Source of the DNA: Rhodococcus sp. OK519
GTDB taxonomy: Bacteria; Actinomycetota; Actinomycetes; Mycobacteriales; Mycobacteriaceae
Direction of reading: 5' to 3'
DNA length: 64,000 nt
Assembly (NCBI RefSeq): GCF_003051005.1
Contig: NZ_QAOW01000001.1
Coordinates: 1,513,226-1,577,225 of the forward strand
Positions 27,988-38,328 of the stretch are shown one piece after another. The notes below the pieces were generated by a model. The model was given only the letters and a program-made list of their open reading frames with translations, did no database searches and was not told the DNA's origin. Position numbers and translations under genes: made by a program. How positions within the stretch are numbered: the first letter of the stretch is position 1; every line of letters starts with the position of its first letter.

Positions 27988-28440
27988 ATGAGCGCCTACC
28001 GGACAGTCGTCGTCGGTACCGATGGATCGGATTCGTCGTTCCGGGCAGTCGACAAGGCCGCGGCCCTCGCTGGAGCGGCGGGGGCGAAGCTCGTGATCGC
28101 GTGCGCCTACTACCCGGCAGACCCGAAGGACACCGAGGTTGCGCAGGACACGCTGCGTGAGGACGCCTACCAGGTGACGGGCTCGGCGCCCACCTACGAG
28201 ATCCTTCGGACCGCTCGTGAGCGCGCCGTCGCGGCGGGCGCGAAGGAGATCGTCGAGCGGGCCGTGGTCGGTGCGCCCGTGGATTCTCTTCTTGCGCTGG
28301 TCGATGAGGTGGAGGCCGACCTCCTGGTGGTGGGCAATCGTGGCCTCAACACGCTGACCGGTCGCCTCCTGGGTTCGGTTCCGTCCGACGCGGCACGCAA
28401 ATCCACCTCGGACGTCCTGATCGTCCATACGGTGCTCTGA
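27988..28440 (+). CDS. Universal stress protein (Rv1636-like)
   Basis: The 150-residue protein is a single UspA domain: strand VVVGTDGSDSSFRAVDKAA at the N-terminus and the nucleotide-binding loop GNRGLNTLTGRLLGSVPSDA near the C-terminus. Its mycobacterial counterpart Rv1636 binds cAMP and ATP, which is of interest given the CRP/GlxR-like boxes in this window. The ATG follows a strong GGAGGAATGA site. A possible TAGTGT -10 box is near 27900. It is monocistronic. Confidence 0.93.
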   Translation: MSAYRTVVVGTDGSDSSFRAVDKAAALAGAAGAKLVIACAYYPADPKDTEVAQDTLREDAYQVTGSAPTYEILRTARERAVAAGAKEIVERAVVGAPVDSLLALVDEVEADLLVVGNRGLNTLTGRLLGSVPSDAARKSTSDVLIVHTVL

Positions 28441-28449
28441 CCATTCGGT

Positions 28450-28866
28450 TCAGCAGAAGTCGCTGCGCGTCGAAACCAGCAACACCGTTGCCGCCCGATC
28501 CGCGGTGAGTGCGCCGCCGGATTGGCTCGCCGCGTAGGCTGCGGTCGGGCCCAGGTGGGTGAGGATTGCCGAATCGGGTGTGCCGGTGGCCGTTTGCCGG
28601 CACACCCCGTCGGCCAGCGCGAACAGTGTCTGTGGGGGGACGACCGCCGGGAATCCTGCAGTCGCGAGCACCTCGGTGAGGTGCGTCGTGCGAGCGTCGG
28701 CCACGGTCGCGTTCGTGGACGGCTCGAACGATTCCGTGATCGGCCCGGCGGGATCCTGAGAGGGGTTCGTGGCGCCGCACGCTCCCGCTGATATCGCGAT
28801 TCCACCTACAACCAATGCGGTGGGGAGTGCGCGCACAGCGCGCCCCGACAGACGCGATTTGGTCAC
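28450..28866 (-). CDS. DUF732-like lipoprotein
   Basis: The 138-residue precursor has a lipoprotein signal peptide (ALVVGGIAISAGAC, lipidated Cys near residue 30). The mature part resembles mycobacterial DUF732 proteins: a short helical domain with two further cysteines (ALADGVCRQTATG and the C-terminal SDFC) that could pair. The start is the GTG at 28866 behind AGGAAG. Function unknown; it is expected to face the cell envelope. Confidence 0.75.
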   Translation of the reverse strand: MTKSRLSGRAVRALPTALVVGGIAISAGACGATNPSQDPAGPITESFEPSTNATVADARTTHLTEVLATAGFPAVVPPQTLFALADGVCRQTATGTPDSAILTHLGPTAAYAASQSGGALTADRAATVLLVSTRSDFC

Positions 28867-28976
28867 GGATACTTCCTGTTCCTGTGGTGTAAGCGACGAT
28901 CCGGGCCGTCGAGACGGGAACCGGGCCCCGGGGCACGGTACCGCCTCGCCGACCCGCGAGGGCGGGGGTTACGCAA

Positions 28977-31253
28977 TCAATTTCGTGCGACCACGGATTC
29001 GTCGAGTGCCCCGAGCACCGCGGGCAGTGGGCGGGCATGCACGATGCCGAGTCGCTGGGTCGCTCGTGTCAGCGCGACGTACAGGTCGTTCATGCCGCGC
29101 GGTGACTCGTCGAGAAGATTCTGAGGCTCGACGATGATGACGGAATCGAACTCGAGTCCCTTTGCGTCCTTGACGGTCAGCACGCTCACCGACTCCGATC
29201 GCAGATCGGCCAGTTCGGCGACGTGATCGTGGCCGGCGAGTACGGCGGTCAGGCCGGGACCGGACTCTTCGGCGACCCGCCGCCGGACCTCGTCGAGGAC
29301 CGTGGACGTATCGACCCGCTGCGCCCATGGCGCGTGGCCCGATGCACGCACCGAGCGCGGCACCGTCTGGCTCGGGTCGATCTCCGCGAGCACCCGGTGC
29401 GCGAAGTCCATGATCTCCGAGGGCGTCCGGTAGTTGACGGTGAGCTCGGTCAGCTTCCAGCGCTGTGCGACATACGGTCCGAGGACGTCCTGCCAGGACG
29501 AGCTGCCGGCCGGGTCGCCGGTCTGTGCCGTATCGCCGACGAGCGTCATCCAGCGGTTCGGGATGCGGCGCATCAGCATCCGCCACGCCATCTCCGACAG
29601 CTCCTGAGCCTCGTCGACGATCACGTGGCCGTAGGTCCAGGTGCGATCCCCGGCAGCGCGCTCGGCAGTGGTCTGGTGTCGGCCGAGTTCCTGCCGTTCG
29701 GCGAGCTGACTGGCGTCGATGAGGTCGTACGCCATGAGGATCTCGGGGTCCATCTCGTCCTCGAGGTCCTGCGGTGCCGAACCCGTGAGGATGTCCAGCG
29801 CGCCCTGCGCGTCAGCGATCTGAGCCCGCCAGCGACGTTGCGCGCGTTCGCGTTCGGCGGCATCGTCGACACCGAGGAGTTCGGCCAGCTCGTCGAGCAG
29901 TGGAGCATCGGCCGCGCTGAATCCCACGCCCTCGGTGCGGAGGAGCACGGCCCGTTCGGCATCCGTGAGATCCGGGGCCGCCGATGCCAGCCGTGCGGGG
30001 GAGCGCAGCAGATCGGTCAGCACCTGCTGGGGCGTCAGATCCGGCCACAGTGCGTCGAGCGCAGACATGATCGCCGGATCCTCTCGCATCTCGTCGCGCA
30101 TGTCGGCGATGTCGTCGCGGCTGAGCAGGTTCGAACCGTCGACGACATTCATGCCGAGCGTGGCCGCGAGTTGGTCGGCGAGCGCCTCGATCGCTGCGGA
30201 CACGAAGATCGGCCGCGCCAGATTGTGCGGGCGCCGGGACGATCGGGCACGCCCGCGAGCGCGGGTGACGATCTTGCGGTCGAGCGTGATCGGATAGGTG
30301 TCGAAGCGCAGTTCGATGGGTGCCTTCGGCAGGTCCTGGCGGTCACGGACCGCCTTCTTGAGCACGTCGACCATTGTGAGCGCGCCCTTGAGTTCGCCCG
30401 CCGAGAGCGAGTCTTCGCGGCTGGCTCGGACACCGGGGTAGAGGTCGCCGATCGTGGACAGCAAAACACCGGTCTCACCGAGCGACGGCAGCACCTGGCT
30501 GATGTAGTCGAGGAACGTGGCATTGGGTCCGACGATCAGGACGCCGGCCTTCTCCAACTGCTGCCGGTATGTGTAGAGCAGGTAGGCGGCACGGTGCAGG
30601 GCGACGGCGGTCTTGCCGGTGCCCGGTCCGCCCTGGACGACGAGGACGCTTCGGTGGGTGGACCGAATGACGGCGTCCTGTTCGCTCTGGATGGTCTCGA
30701 CGATGTCGTGCATCTGGCCGGTGCGGGCCGCGTTGAGAGCGGACAACAGAGCACTCTCGCCCGCGACTCCGCCGGCACCGCTACTGTCGTGAGCTTGCGC
30801 CGCGTCGAGGTCGAGGTATTCGTCGTTGAGCGCGGTCACGGTCCGACGTCGTGAGCGGATGTGCCGGCGGCGGGTCACGCCTTCCGGGGCGGCGGGTGTG
30901 GCGAGGTAGAAGGGGCGGGCGAGCGGTGCCCGCCAGTCGAGCAGCAACGTGTCGTAGTCGCCGTCCTCGTCGAGGATGCCGACGCGTCCGACGTAGCGCG
31001 GCTCGCCGTCGCCGTCGATCCGGCCGAAGCACAGGCCGTTCTCGGCGGCGTCGTAGCGGGCCAGGTCCTCGGAGTACATCTGGGTGAACGACTCGCGTTC
31101 GCTTCGCGCCTGAGGAGTTCCGCCGGTCTCGAGGAGCACGCGGCTGAGCCGGTTCTTCGCGTACGCCCGCAGGCCGTCCAGGCGCTCGTAGAGCATCGAC
31201 ACGTACCCCTGCTCGTGCTCGAGTTCGGGGTGCACGGGGGCCTCGTCCGGCAA
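28977..31253 (-). CDS. HelD/HelR-family RNA polymerase-remodelling ATPase
   Basis: The 758-residue protein has the UvrD-like ATPase of HelD: Walker [15 protein letters not shown] (residues 208-221), Walker [37 protein letters not shown] and [12 protein letters not shown]. The N-terminal coiled region [20 protein letters not shown] would enter the RNA polymerase secondary channel. HelD proteins free stalled RNA polymerase; the HelR branch in actinomycetes also displaces rifamycins and gives tolerance. Assignment to HelR rather than HelD needs comparison. The start is a TTG at 31253, backed by AGGAGA 5 bases upstream. Confidence 0.88.
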   Translation of the reverse strand: MPDEAPVHPELEHEQGYVSMLYERLDGLRAYAKNRLSRVLLETGGTPQARSERESFTQMYSEDLARYDAAENGLCFGRIDGDGEPRYVGRVGILDEDGDYDTLLLDWRAPLARPFYLATPAAPEGVTRRRHIRSRRRTVTALNDEYLDLDAAQAHDSSGAGGVAGESALLSALNAARTGQMHDIVETIQSEQDAVIRSTHRSVLVVQGGPGTGKTAVALHRAAYLLYTYRQQLEKAGVLIVGPNATFLDYISQVLPSLGETGVLLSTIGDLYPGVRASREDSLSAGELKGALTMVDVLKKAVRDRQDLPKAPIELRFDTYPITLDRKIVTRARGRARSSRRPHNLARPIFVSAAIEALADQLAATLGMNVVDGSNLLSRDDIADMRDEMREDPAIMSALDALWPDLTPQQVLTDLLRSPARLASAAPDLTDAERAVLLRTEGVGFSAADAPLLDELAELLGVDDAAERERAQRRWRAQIADAQGALDILTGSAPQDLEDEMDPEILMAYDLIDASQLAERQELGRHQTTAERAAGDRTWTYGHVIVDEAQELSEMAWRMLMRRIPNRWMTLVGDTAQTGDPAGSSSWQDVLGPYVAQRWKLTELTVNYRTPSEIMDFAHRVLAEIDPSQTVPRSVRASGHAPWAQRVDTSTVLDEVRRRVAEESGPGLTAVLAGHDHVAELADLRSESVSVLTVKDAKGLEFDSVIIVEPQNLLDESPRGMNDLYVALTRATQRLGIVHARPLPAVLGALDESVVARN

Positions 31254-31429
31254 GAAGGTCTCCTAGGTTGGAACGGCAGAAAGCGCCCAAGCATTCTAGT
31301 GCGCCGCGAGCTCTCGCGCAGAATCCCAGCTTGCGGGATCGCGACGGTGCGGCATGCATGACCGGAGCCCGATCGGGGTACTGCGTCAAGCGAAGCTACC
31401 CGAGCAACCGAGATGAAGGGGGAGTGCGC

Positions 31430-32893
31430 ATGACCTCGACCAGTGTGCAACCGATGAGCGCGTCGGGTCCCGACCCGACACCGTTTCACACGGTGGATCC
31501 GTACACGGGACGATCCATCGCGGAGTATCCGTATCTCGTCGGCGAGCAGATCGATGCCATCGTCGAGCGCGCCGACGCAGCGTTCGAGCAATGGCGGGAG
31601 GAACCCGTCGAGCGGCGCGCACGGATTCTCGCGCGGACGGCCGAGATCATTCGGGAACGCAAGGACGATCTCGCGGCGCTCGTGACGCGGGAGATGGGCA
31701 AGCTGATCGGTGAGAGTCGCGCCGAGGTCGATCTGGCGGCGGACATCTTCGACTACTACGCCGAGCAGGGGCCGGGCTTCCTGGGTCCGCGCCGGATCGA
31801 GGTCGAGAAGGGCTCCGCCGAGCTGATCACGGAGCCGCTGGGAGTACTCCTCGGAATCGAGCCCTGGAACTTCCCGCTGTACCAGGTGGCGCGGTTTGCC
31901 GCCCCCAATCTGTTGGTGGGCAACACGATCCTGCTCAAGCACGCCAGCTCGTGTGCGCAGACGGCACTGGAACTCGAGAAGATCGTCACCGAAGCCGGTG
32001 CACCCGTCGGCGTCTACAACAATGTCTTCCTTCAGATCTCGGACGTGGAGAGGGTGGTCGCGAATCCGGCGATCCAGGGGGCATCGCTCACTGGCAGTGA
32101 GCGGGCCGGCGCATCGTTGGCCGAGATTGCGGGCCGACATCTCAAGAAGTGCGTTCTCGAGCTGGGTGGCAGCGACCCGTTCGTCGTGCTCGATGCGGAC
32201 GACCCGGACGCAACGCTGTCGGCCGCCGCCGCGGGTCGGCTCGGGAACACCGGGCAGAGTTGCGTCGCCTCGAAACGATTCATCGTGCCGGAGGCGATCT
32301 ACGACGACTTCGTCGACGGACTGTCGCGGCGTTTTGCGGATCTGGTGGTGGGGGACCCCTCGGACCCGCAGACCACACTGGGTCCGCTGTCCTCGGAGCA
32401 GGCGGCGCAGACACTGCTGGACCAGATCGACGACGCACTCGACAAGGGCGCCACGGTCGCGGTCGGAGGCGCCCGTCCACTCGACCGCGGGCCGGACGGG
32501 AACGGAGCCTTCATCGAGGCAACGGTGCTGACGGACGTGACGCCGGACATGGAAGCCTTCGCCGAGGAACTTTTCGGACCGGTCGCCGTCGTATATCGGG
32601 TCGGGGACGAGGACGAGGCAATTCGACTCGCCAATTCGACTCGGTTCGGTCTCGGAGGCACGGTCTTCGGATCGGACCCCGACCGTGCCCGATCGGTCGC
32701 CGACCGTATTCGCAGCGGGATGGTGTGGATCAACCACCCGACGTCGACCGAGCCCGAACTCCCATTCGGGGGTGTGAAGAGTTCGGGCTTCGGACGCGAG
32801 CTGAGCGACCTGGGTCTGTTCGAGTTCGCGAACCGGAAACTGATCCGCGCCTTCCCCGCCGGTAGCGGAACGGAGAATGCCGCGACGGGCTGA
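31430..32893 (+). CDS. NAD(P)-dependent succinate-semialdehyde dehydrogenase family protein
   Basis: The 487-residue aldehyde dehydrogenase has the cofactor segment [20 protein letters not shown], catalytic Glu244 ([10 protein letters not shown]) and nucleophile Cys278 ([13 protein letters not shown]). Its short form and the sequence [24 protein letters not shown] resemble GabD-type enzymes that oxidise succinate semialdehyde to succinate, though other aldehydes are possible. GGGGGAG lies 6 bases ahead of the ATG at 31430. It is divergent from the HelD/HelR gene across 176 bases. Confidence 0.88.
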   Translation: MTSTSVQPMSASGPDPTPFHTVDPYTGRSIAEYPYLVGEQIDAIVERADAAFEQWREEPVERRARILARTAEIIRERKDDLAALVTREMGKLIGESRAEVDLAADIFDYYAEQGPGFLGPRRIEVEKGSAELITEPLGVLLGIEPWNFPLYQVARFAAPNLLVGNTILLKHASSCAQTALELEKIVTEAGAPVGVYNNVFLQISDVERVVANPAIQGASLTGSERAGASLAEIAGRHLKKCVLELGGSDPFVVLDADDPDATLSAAAAGRLGNTGQSCVASKRFIVPEAIYDDFVDGLSRRFADLVVGDPSDPQTTLGPLSSEQAAQTLLDQIDDALDKGATVAVGGARPLDRGPDGNGAFIEATVLTDVTPDMEAFAEELFGPVAVVYRVGDEDEAIRLANSTRFGLGGTVFGSDPDRARSVADRIRSGMVWINHPTSTEPELPFGGVKSSGFGRELSDLGLFEFANRKLIRAFPAGSGTENAATG

Positions 32894-32963
32894 CAGTCGA
32901 GTGCAGCTTGGAGCGACGATTGACTGCCATTGCGACGGTTGTCGGGCTCGACGACAGCGGGGC

Positions 32964-32996
32964 CGATCGCCGCGGCGCTGATGCGTGCGGCGATCG
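32964..32996. terminator. Bidirectional terminator hairpin
   Basis: CGATCGCCGC (32964-32973) pairs with GCGGCGATCG (32987-32996), with further pairing inside. It lies between the convergent aldehyde dehydrogenase and Rho-N-like genes. Confidence 0.7.
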
Positions 32997-33054
32997 ACTC
33001 GCTACGGCGCGAAGCAGTTCCCGCCGGCCACGCGCGTCGTCGAGCCCGACCCGA

Positions 33055-33333
33055 TCAGTGGTTGCGGAGCGCTGAGATCAACTCTGACTTCTTCATCGAC
33101 GAGTACCCGGTGAGCCCCAGTTCCGCGGCCCGGTCGCGCAGTTCTTCGACGGTTCGGTCCTCGTAATTCTCCGCCTTGCCGCCCTTGTGGCCGATCGACG
33201 AACGGCCCTCGTCGGCGGCGGCATTGGAGATGCGGGCCGCCTTCTCCTTGGACTCGCCTTCGTCGCGGAGCTTCTCGTACAGTTCCTGATCCTTCAGATG
33301 CGGATCGGAATCTTGCGATCGATCAGTGGGCAT
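33055..33333 (-). CDS. Small Rho-N/SAP-like domain protein
   Basis: The 92-residue, highly charged protein ends in a Rho N-terminal-like (SAP-type) helix motif: [32 protein letters not shown]. The first half ([27 protein letters not shown]) and [15 protein letters not shown] are typical of a widespread small actinobacterial family. A nucleic-acid-binding role is plausible but unproven. GGAAGG precedes the ATG. It lies 27 bases downstream of the DoxX-like gene and is probably cotranscribed with it. Confidence 0.8.
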   Translation of the reverse strand: MPTDRSQDSDPHLKDQELYEKLRDEGESKEKAARISNAAADEGRSSIGHKGGKAENYEDRTVEELRDRAAELGLTGYSSMKKSELISALRNH

Positions 33334-33360
33334 CTCGGCGACCTTCCGTCGACGTGTCGG

Positions 33361-34215
33361 TCAGTCCTGAAGTTCCGCAGCTTTCGCCCGTGCAGTCGCG
33401 AGCGCACGCTCGGCCTGCTTGCGGGCCCGGCGGCTGAGCTCCTCACCCTGCTCGCTCGCGGTGGCGGCCCATTCCGTGCCGCGTTCCCGTGCCAGGTGGG
33501 CCAGCTCGGTGCCGCGCTCACGCGCCACCTCCGCGAGGACGGGGCCGCGTTCGCGGGCGACCTCGCCCAGTTCCGCCCCACGTTCCTTGGCGAGATGTGC
33601 CAGCGCAGCGCCCCGGACGCGGGCGGCGTCGAGCAGTTCTCCGCCGCGCTCACCGGCCTGCTCGGCGGCGGATCGGGCACGGTCGGAGACCACCTGCACG
33701 GCGTGGTCGGCGTGGTCGGCGCCGTCGTCGCCGCTCGAGAAGGCGTCCACCACGGTCGCCTGTGCCTTGCGCGCTGCGCGGCGGCCACGCCAACCCAGCG
33801 ACGGCTTGCCCTCGGTGTCGACCGCGGCGATCAGGAGCCCGCCGAGCATGGTGAGGTTCTTGAAGAACTGCATGCGCTGCATCGCGCGCTGCTGCGGGTC
33901 CTCGACGTTCCAGAAGTCGTGTCCCGCGACGGTCGTCGGGACCAGAGTTCCGGCCAGGACCAGTGCTGACGCGCGCGGAGCCTTGCCGATCGCGAGGAGT
34001 GCGCCGGCCCCGACCTGCAGGGCGGCGTTGATCTTGATCAGTGTCTCGGGGTCCGACGGCAGCTTGTCCGTGACGACGCCGGGAAGCGTCTCGACGCTCT
34101 TCTCGAGGAACGGCGCGGCGGCCTGCGCCTTCTGTGAGGGGCTCCGCAGTGAATCGATGCCACCGGCAATGAACACGGTGGACAGAAGCGGGCGGGCAAT
34201 ACGGCGAACGATCAT
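33361..34215 (-). CDS. DoxX-like membrane protein with a C-terminal 11-residue repeat helix
   Basis: The 284-residue protein has a DoxX-type membrane part (about residues 1-135: [67 protein letters not shown]). The C-terminal part contains seven consecutive 11-residue repeats (residues 187-263) of the type [11 protein letters not shown], predicting a long amphipathic helix or hendecad coiled coil. The repeats are absent from ordinary DoxX proteins and may lie along the membrane. The ATG is preceded by GGGAGG, part of which belongs to a 12-bp inverted repeat. Confidence 0.85.
   Translation of the reverse strand: MIVRRIARPLLSTVFIAGGIDSLRSPSQKAQAAAPFLEKSVETLPGVVTDKLPSDPETLIKINAALQVGAGALLAIGKAPRASALVLAGTLVPTTVAGHDFWNVEDPQQRAMQRMQFFKNLTMLGGLLIAAVDTEGKPSLGWRGRRAARKAQATVVDAFSSGDDGADHADHAVQVVSDRARSAAEQAGERGGELLDAARVRGAALAHLAKERGAELGEVARERGPVLAEVARERGTELAHLARERGTEWAATASEQGEELSRRARKQAERALATARAKAAELQD
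33427..33657 (-). repeat. Seven 33-bp coding repeats (11-residue hendecads)
   Basis: The encoded units are [66 protein letters not shown] and [11 protein letters not shown]. Four of them share the core (A)xERGxxLA closely. They imply expansion by tandem duplication in the C-terminal part of the DoxX-like protein. Confidence 0.88.
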
Positions 34216-34222
34216 GGGGCCT

Positions 34223-34260
34223 CCCTACCTGGATTGTGTTTCCACCGTATCCAGGTAGGG
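34223..34260 (-). promoter_or_regulatory. 12-bp inverted repeat next to the DoxX ribosome binding site
   Basis: CCCTACCTGGAT (34223-34234) and ATCCAGGTAGGG (34249-34260) are perfect arms 14 bases apart. On the minus strand the second arm runs directly into the ribosome binding site GGGAGG of the DoxX-like gene. It may be the terminator of the upstream MBL gene, an operator, or an RNA hairpin that limits translation. Confidence 0.6.
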
Positions 34261-34305
34261 ATCATTCGGCACGGCACCGTTGGAGCTCGGTGCCGTCACA
34301 AGCTG

Positions 34306-34998
34306 TCACCAGCCCCGTTCGCGCCATTCCTGAAGGTGCGGGCGCTCGGCGCCGAGGGTGGAGTCCTTGCCGTGGCCGGGGTAGAAGGCGGTGTCGTCGG
34401 GGAACCGTGCGAACAGCTTGGTCTCGACGTCGTCCACGAGCGACGCGAAGCGCTCGGCGTCGGGGGTTTTGCCGACGCCACCCGGGAAGAGCGAGTCTCC
34501 GGTGAACAGGTGGACGCGCCCGTCGCCGTCGTTCTCGGTGAGTGCGAGCGTGATACCGCCCGGTGTATGCCCGCTCAGGTGAATCACTTCGAGGGTGAGA
34601 TCGCCCATGGTCACGATGTCACCGTCCTCCAGGCTGCGCGTGGGAGTGACCGACAGGATCTCCGAATCGAGGGGGTGCGCGGCGGTCGGCAGGCCGGTCT
34701 TCTCGGCGACCTCGGCCAGCGCGAACCAGTGGTCGTGGTGCTGGTGCGTCGTGACGATCAACTCCAGTTGCGGCGCCTGCTCGTCGATGAGCTGCAAAAT
34801 CCGTCCCGCGTCGTTCGCGGCGTCGATGAGCAGCGATCTTCCGGTCGCGGAGCACGTGATCAGATACGTGTTGTTGTCCATCGGACCGACGGACATCTTC
34901 GTGATCGTGGCGCCGGGGACAGTTCGTCGCTGTGCCGCGGAACTGCCGGACAGCTCGCCCGTGTAGTCGTCGTCGATGGTGATGCGCTGCTGCTCCAT
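34306..34998 (-). CDS. MBL-fold metallohydrolase (Rv1637c-like)
   Basis: The 230-residue protein is a glyoxalase II-like metallo-beta-lactamase-fold hydrolase: [14 protein letters not shown] carries the THxHxDH zinc site, with further ligands in [18 protein letters not shown] and FYPGHGKDS. Substrate unknown; thioesters such as S-lactoyl mycothiol are candidates for this type. A TAGCCT -10 box (plus-strand 35006-35011) lies 7 bases before the ATG at 34998 with no ribosome binding site, suggesting a leaderless mRNA. It is divergent from uvrA. Confidence 0.88.
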   Translation of the reverse strand: MEQQRITIDDDYTGELSGSSAAQRRTVPGATITKMSVGPMDNNTYLITCSATGRSLLIDAANDAGRILQLIDEQAPQLELIVTTHQHHDHWFALAEVAEKTGLPTAAHPLDSEILSVTPTRSLEDGDIVTMGDLTLEVIHLSGHTPGGITLALTENDGDGRVHLFTGDSLFPGGVGKTPDAERFASLVDDVETKLFARFPDDTAFYPGHGKDSTLGAERPHLQEWRERGW

Positions 34999-35076
34999 GA
35001 TCGGGAGGCTACCGTCGAATCGGGGTGTCGCTGTCGGCTGCCGTCGATCATCGCCGAAACCCGCTGGTCGTCGAGT

Positions 35077-35099
35077 TTGTCGGTGCCCGCGCCTACCAT
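35077..35099 (+). promoter_or_regulatory. PafBC-type DNA-damage promoter of uvrA
   Basis: TTGTCGGTG (35077-35085), exactly 8 bases, then TACCAT (35094-35099) matches the consensus TTGTCRGTG-N8-TANNNT perfectly. The GTG start of uvrA at 35152 follows with a normal leader of about 45 bases. Confidence 0.85.
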
Positions 35100-35151
35100 G
35101 GGCTTCGCCCGGACGAGTGTCCGATCAAGCTGTACCGAGAAGGGAATACGT

Positions 35152-38109
35152 GTGGCGGATCGCCTGATCGTGCAAGGTGCGCGTGAGCACAATCTGCGAG
35201 GGATCAATATCGATCTGCCCCGGGACAGCCTCATCGTCTTTACAGGTCTGTCCGGCTCCGGAAAGTCCAGTCTCGCGTTCGACACCATCTTCGCGGAGGG
35301 GCAGCGACGCTATGTCGAGTCGCTGTCGGCGTACGCGCGTCAGTTCCTGGGACAGATGGACAAGCCGGACGTCGACTTCATCGAGGGGCTGTCGCCCGCG
35401 GTGTCGATCGACCAGAAGTCCACCAACCGCAACCCGCGCTCCACCGTGGGCACCATCACCGAGGTGTACGACTACCTGCGCCTGCTCTATGCGCGCGCGG
35501 GCACGGCGCACTGTCCGGTGTGTGGCGAGCAGATCGCGCGGCAGACGCCGCAGCAGATCGTCGACCAGGTGCTGGAGATGGAGTCGGGTACCAAGTTCCA
35601 GGTTCTCGCCCCGGTCGTGCGGACGCGCAAGGGCGAGTTCGTCGATTTGTTCGAACAGCTCAACACGCAGGGCTACTCGCGTGTGCGTGTCGATGGTGTC
35701 GTCCACCAACTCACCGACCCTCCCAAGTTGAAGAAGCAGGAGAAGCACGACATCGAGGTGGTCGTCGATCGCCTCACCGTCAAGTCGAGCGCGAAGCAGC
35801 GACTCACCGACTCCGTCGAGACGGCGCTGCGCTTGGCCGAGGGAATCGTCGTCCTCGATTTCGTGGACCGCGACGAGGATGCGCCCGATCGCGAGCGGCG
35901 CTTCTCCGAGAAGTTGGCGTGCCCCAACTCTCACCCGTTGTCGATCGACGATCTCGAGCCGCGGTCGTTCTCGTTCAACTCGCCGTACGGCGCGTGCCCC
36001 GAGTGCACGGGCCTCGGTATCCGCAAAGAAGTCGACCCGGACCTCGTCGTGCCGGATCCCGAACTGACGCTCGACGACGGCGCCATCGCTCCGTGGTCGA
36101 TGGGGCAGAGTTCGGAGTACTTCGGACGGCTGTTGTCGGGCCTCGGCGACATCATGGGCTTCGACATGTCCACGCCGTGGAACAAACTGCCGGCCAAGGC
36201 CCGGCGGGCGATTCTCGAGGGCAGTACCGAGCAGGTGCACGTCAAGTACAAGAATCGCTACGGGCGAACCCGCTCCTACTATGCGGAGTTCGAAGGTGTC
36301 ATGCCCTTCCTGCACCGCAGGCTCGAGCAGACCGAGTCCGAGCAGATGAAGGAACGCTACGACGGCTACATGCGCGACACGCCCTGTCCCGCATGTAACG
36401 GCGCCCGGCTGCGCCCAGAGATCCTGTCGGTGACGATCTCGTCCGAGACGTACGGCAAGAAGTCGATCGCCCAGGTTTGCGAACTCTCCATCGCGGAGTG
36501 CTCGGCGTTCCTCAACAGCCTCACCCTGGGATCTCGTGAGGAAGCGATCGCCGGTCAGGTCCTCAAGGAGGTTCAGGCGCGGCTCGGCTTCCTGCTCGAC
36601 GTCGGACTCGAATACCTGTCGTTGGCTCGTGCCGCGGGGACGCTCTCCGGCGGCGAGGCGCAGCGCATCCGCCTGGCCACGCAGATCGGCTCCGGGCTCG
36701 TCGGCGTTCTCTACGTCCTCGACGAGCCGTCGATCGGTCTGCATCAGCGTGACAACCGCCGTCTCATCGAAACCCTCACGCGGCTGCGGGATCTCGGCAA
36801 TACCCTGATCGTGGTCGAGCACGACGAGGACACCATCCGGACGTCGGACTGGGTCGTCGACATCGGCCCGTTGGCCGGCGAGCACGGCGGTCGCGTGGTG
36901 CACAGCGGCACCTACAAGGAGCTGCTCGACAACAAAGAATCCCTCACGGGTGCCTACCTTTCGGGTCGCAGCGTTATCGAGGTGCCGTCCGAGCGCCGCG
37001 CGGTGGATCGCAAACGACAGATCACCGTCGTCGGAGCGCGGGAGAACAACCTGCGGGGCATCGACGTCAGCTTCCCGCTCGGCGTGCTCACCTCGGTCAC
37101 CGGCGTGTCCGGTTCCGGCAAGTCGACGCTCGTCAACGACATCCTGGCCACGGTGATGGCGAACAAGCTCAACGGCGCACGGCAGGTCCCCGGTCGGCAC
37201 ACTCGGATCAACGGCTTGGACCAGCTCGACAAACTGGTTCAGGTCGACCAGTCGCCGATCGGTCGGACGCCCCGCTCCAACGCCGCGACATACACCGGGG
37301 TGTTCGACAAGATTCGCACCCTGTTCGCCGCGACGACCGAGGCCAAGGTGCGGGGCTATCAGCCGGGACGATTCTCCTTCAACGTCAAGGGCGGCCGGTG
37401 TGAGGCATGCTCCGGTGACGGCACCCTGAAGATCGAGATGAACTTCCTCCCTGACGTATACGTCCCGTGCGAGGTCTGCCACGGCGCCCGCTACAACCGC
37501 GAGACGCTCGAGGTGCACTACAAGGGCAAGACCATCGCCGAGGTCCTGGACATGCCGATCGAGGAAGCAGCCGAGTTCTTCGAGCCCGTCACCTCGATCC
37601 ACCGCTATCTGAAGACGCTTGTCGAGGTCGGACTCGGGTACGTTCGGCTGGGCCAGCCCGCACCGACACTGTCTGGCGGTGAGGCGCAGCGCGTCAAGCT
37701 CGCGGCGGAACTGCAGAAGCGTTCCACCGGGCGCACCGTTTACGTCCTCGACGAGCCGACCACCGGCCTGCACTTCGAGGACATTCGGAAGCTGCTCAAG
37801 GTCGTCAACGGTCTGGTCGAGAAGGGCAACACTGTCATCGTGATCGAGCACAACCTCGACGTCATCAAGACGTCCGACTGGGTTGTGGATATGGGCCCGG
37901 AGGGCGGTTCGGGCGGTGGCACCGTAGTCGCCGAGGGAACGCCGGAAGCGATCGCTGACGTGCCCGAGAGCTACACCGGGCGGTTCCTGAAGGAAGTGCT
38001 CTCGGTGACGCAGGCCGCCGCGAACGGTGCGGCAGCGCGCCGAACCGCGTCCGGCAAGGCTGGCACTGCGCCCCGCAAGCGTGCGAGGAAGGCCGCCACG
38101 GTCGGATAG
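35152..38109 (+). CDS. uvrA: Excinuclease ABC subunit A
   Basis: The 985-residue protein is the damage sensor of nucleotide excision repair. It has two ABC ATPase modules: Walker A motifs [14 protein letters not shown] and [14 protein letters not shown], and signatures [12 protein letters not shown] and [12 protein letters not shown]. Zinc-binding cysteines are in [17 protein letters not shown] and CEACSGDG...[10 protein letters not shown]. The C-terminal tail is basic and Ala/Arg/Lys-rich. The start is the GTG at 35152 after GAGAAGGGA; the much longer frame upstream runs antisense to the MBL gene. Confidence 0.97.
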   Translation: MADRLIVQGAREHNLRGINIDLPRDSLIVFTGLSGSGKSSLAFDTIFAEGQRRYVESLSAYARQFLGQMDKPDVDFIEGLSPAVSIDQKSTNRNPRSTVGTITEVYDYLRLLYARAGTAHCPVCGEQIARQTPQQIVDQVLEMESGTKFQVLAPVVRTRKGEFVDLFEQLNTQGYSRVRVDGVVHQLTDPPKLKKQEKHDIEVVVDRLTVKSSAKQRLTDSVETALRLAEGIVVLDFVDRDEDAPDRERRFSEKLACPNSHPLSIDDLEPRSFSFNSPYGACPECTGLGIRKEVDPDLVVPDPELTLDDGAIAPWSMGQSSEYFGRLLSGLGDIMGFDMSTPWNKLPAKARRAILEGSTEQVHVKYKNRYGRTRSYYAEFEGVMPFLHRRLEQTESEQMKERYDGYMRDTPCPACNGARLRPEILSVTISSETYGKKSIAQVCELSIAECSAFLNSLTLGSREEAIAGQVLKEVQARLGFLLDVGLEYLSLARAAGTLSGGEAQRIRLATQIGSGLVGVLYVLDEPSIGLHQRDNRRLIETLTRLRDLGNTLIVVEHDEDTIRTSDWVVDIGPLAGEHGGRVVHSGTYKELLDNKESLTGAYLSGRSVIEVPSERRAVDRKRQITVVGARENNLRGIDVSFPLGVLTSVTGVSGSGKSTLVNDILATVMANKLNGARQVPGRHTRINGLDQLDKLVQVDQSPIGRTPRSNAATYTGVFDKIRTLFAATTEAKVRGYQPGRFSFNVKGGRCEACSGDGTLKIEMNFLPDVYVPCEVCHGARYNRETLEVHYKGKTIAEVLDMPIEEAAEFFEPVTSIHRYLKTLVEVGLGYVRLGQPAPTLSGGEAQRVKLAAELQKRSTGRTVYVLDEPTTGLHFEDIRKLLKVVNGLVEKGNTVIVIEHNLDVIKTSDWVVDMGPEGGSGGGTVVAEGTPEAIADVPESYTGRFLKEVLSVTQAAANGAAARRTASGKAGTAPRKRARKAATVG

Positions 38110-38157
38110 TAGGCCGCTCGCCGGGGGCGATGTCGCCGGCGCCGCCTGGGTAGACGA

Positions 38158-38189
38158 ACGGCGGTGGGAACCGAGGTTCCCACCGCCGT
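38158..38189 (-). terminator. Terminator of tiny-peptide gene 1 (and uvrA)
   Basis: ACGGCGGTGGGAACC (38158-38172) pairs perfectly with GGTTCCCACCGCCGT (38175-38189). It lies 20 bases beyond the stop codon of the 39-residue peptide gene on the minus strand and 49 bases beyond uvrA on the plus strand. Confidence 0.85.
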
Positions 38190-38208
38190 CAAGCTGTCAG
38201 ACGTCCGC

Positions 38209-38328
38209 TCAGGGCTGCTGCTGCTCGGACGATCCACCGAGCAGGGAGCCCAGCAGGGCGGTGATGTCGAGGTCTCCGCTGCTGAGTGCGCTGATCAGGC
38301 CGGGGAGGATTTCGGTGATCGATCCCAT
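38209..38328 (-). CDS. Tiny amphipathic peptide 1 (39 aa), paralogue of the 42-aa peptide
   Basis: The gene encodes 39 residues, starting MGSITEILPGLISALSSGDL and ending in EQQQP. The body is a run of aliphatic residues spaced as an amphipathic helix, interrupted by the acidic GDLDIT motif. It has no signal peptide and no cysteines. Twenty-four positions are identical to the peptide encoded at 39114-39242. AAGGAG stands 8 bases before the ATG, and a 15-bp terminator follows. I know no named family. In size and pattern it recalls the unprocessed small mycomembrane porins (PorA/PorH) of corynebacteria and membrane-active peptides, but this is only an analogy. Confidence 0.75.
   Translation of the reverse strand: MGSITEILPGLISALSSGDLDITALLGSLLGGSSEQQQP

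Noticed and set aside
31321..31340. Rifamycin-associated element upstream of the HelD/HelR gene
   Set aside because: AGCTTGCG at 31328-31335 resembles one half of the palindromic element, but the second half is missing.
34234..35151. uvrA extending upstream to 34234
   Set aside because: The open frame continues, but the extra part is antisense to the MBL gene, and the GTG at 35152 has a ribosome binding site and a promoter directly ahead.
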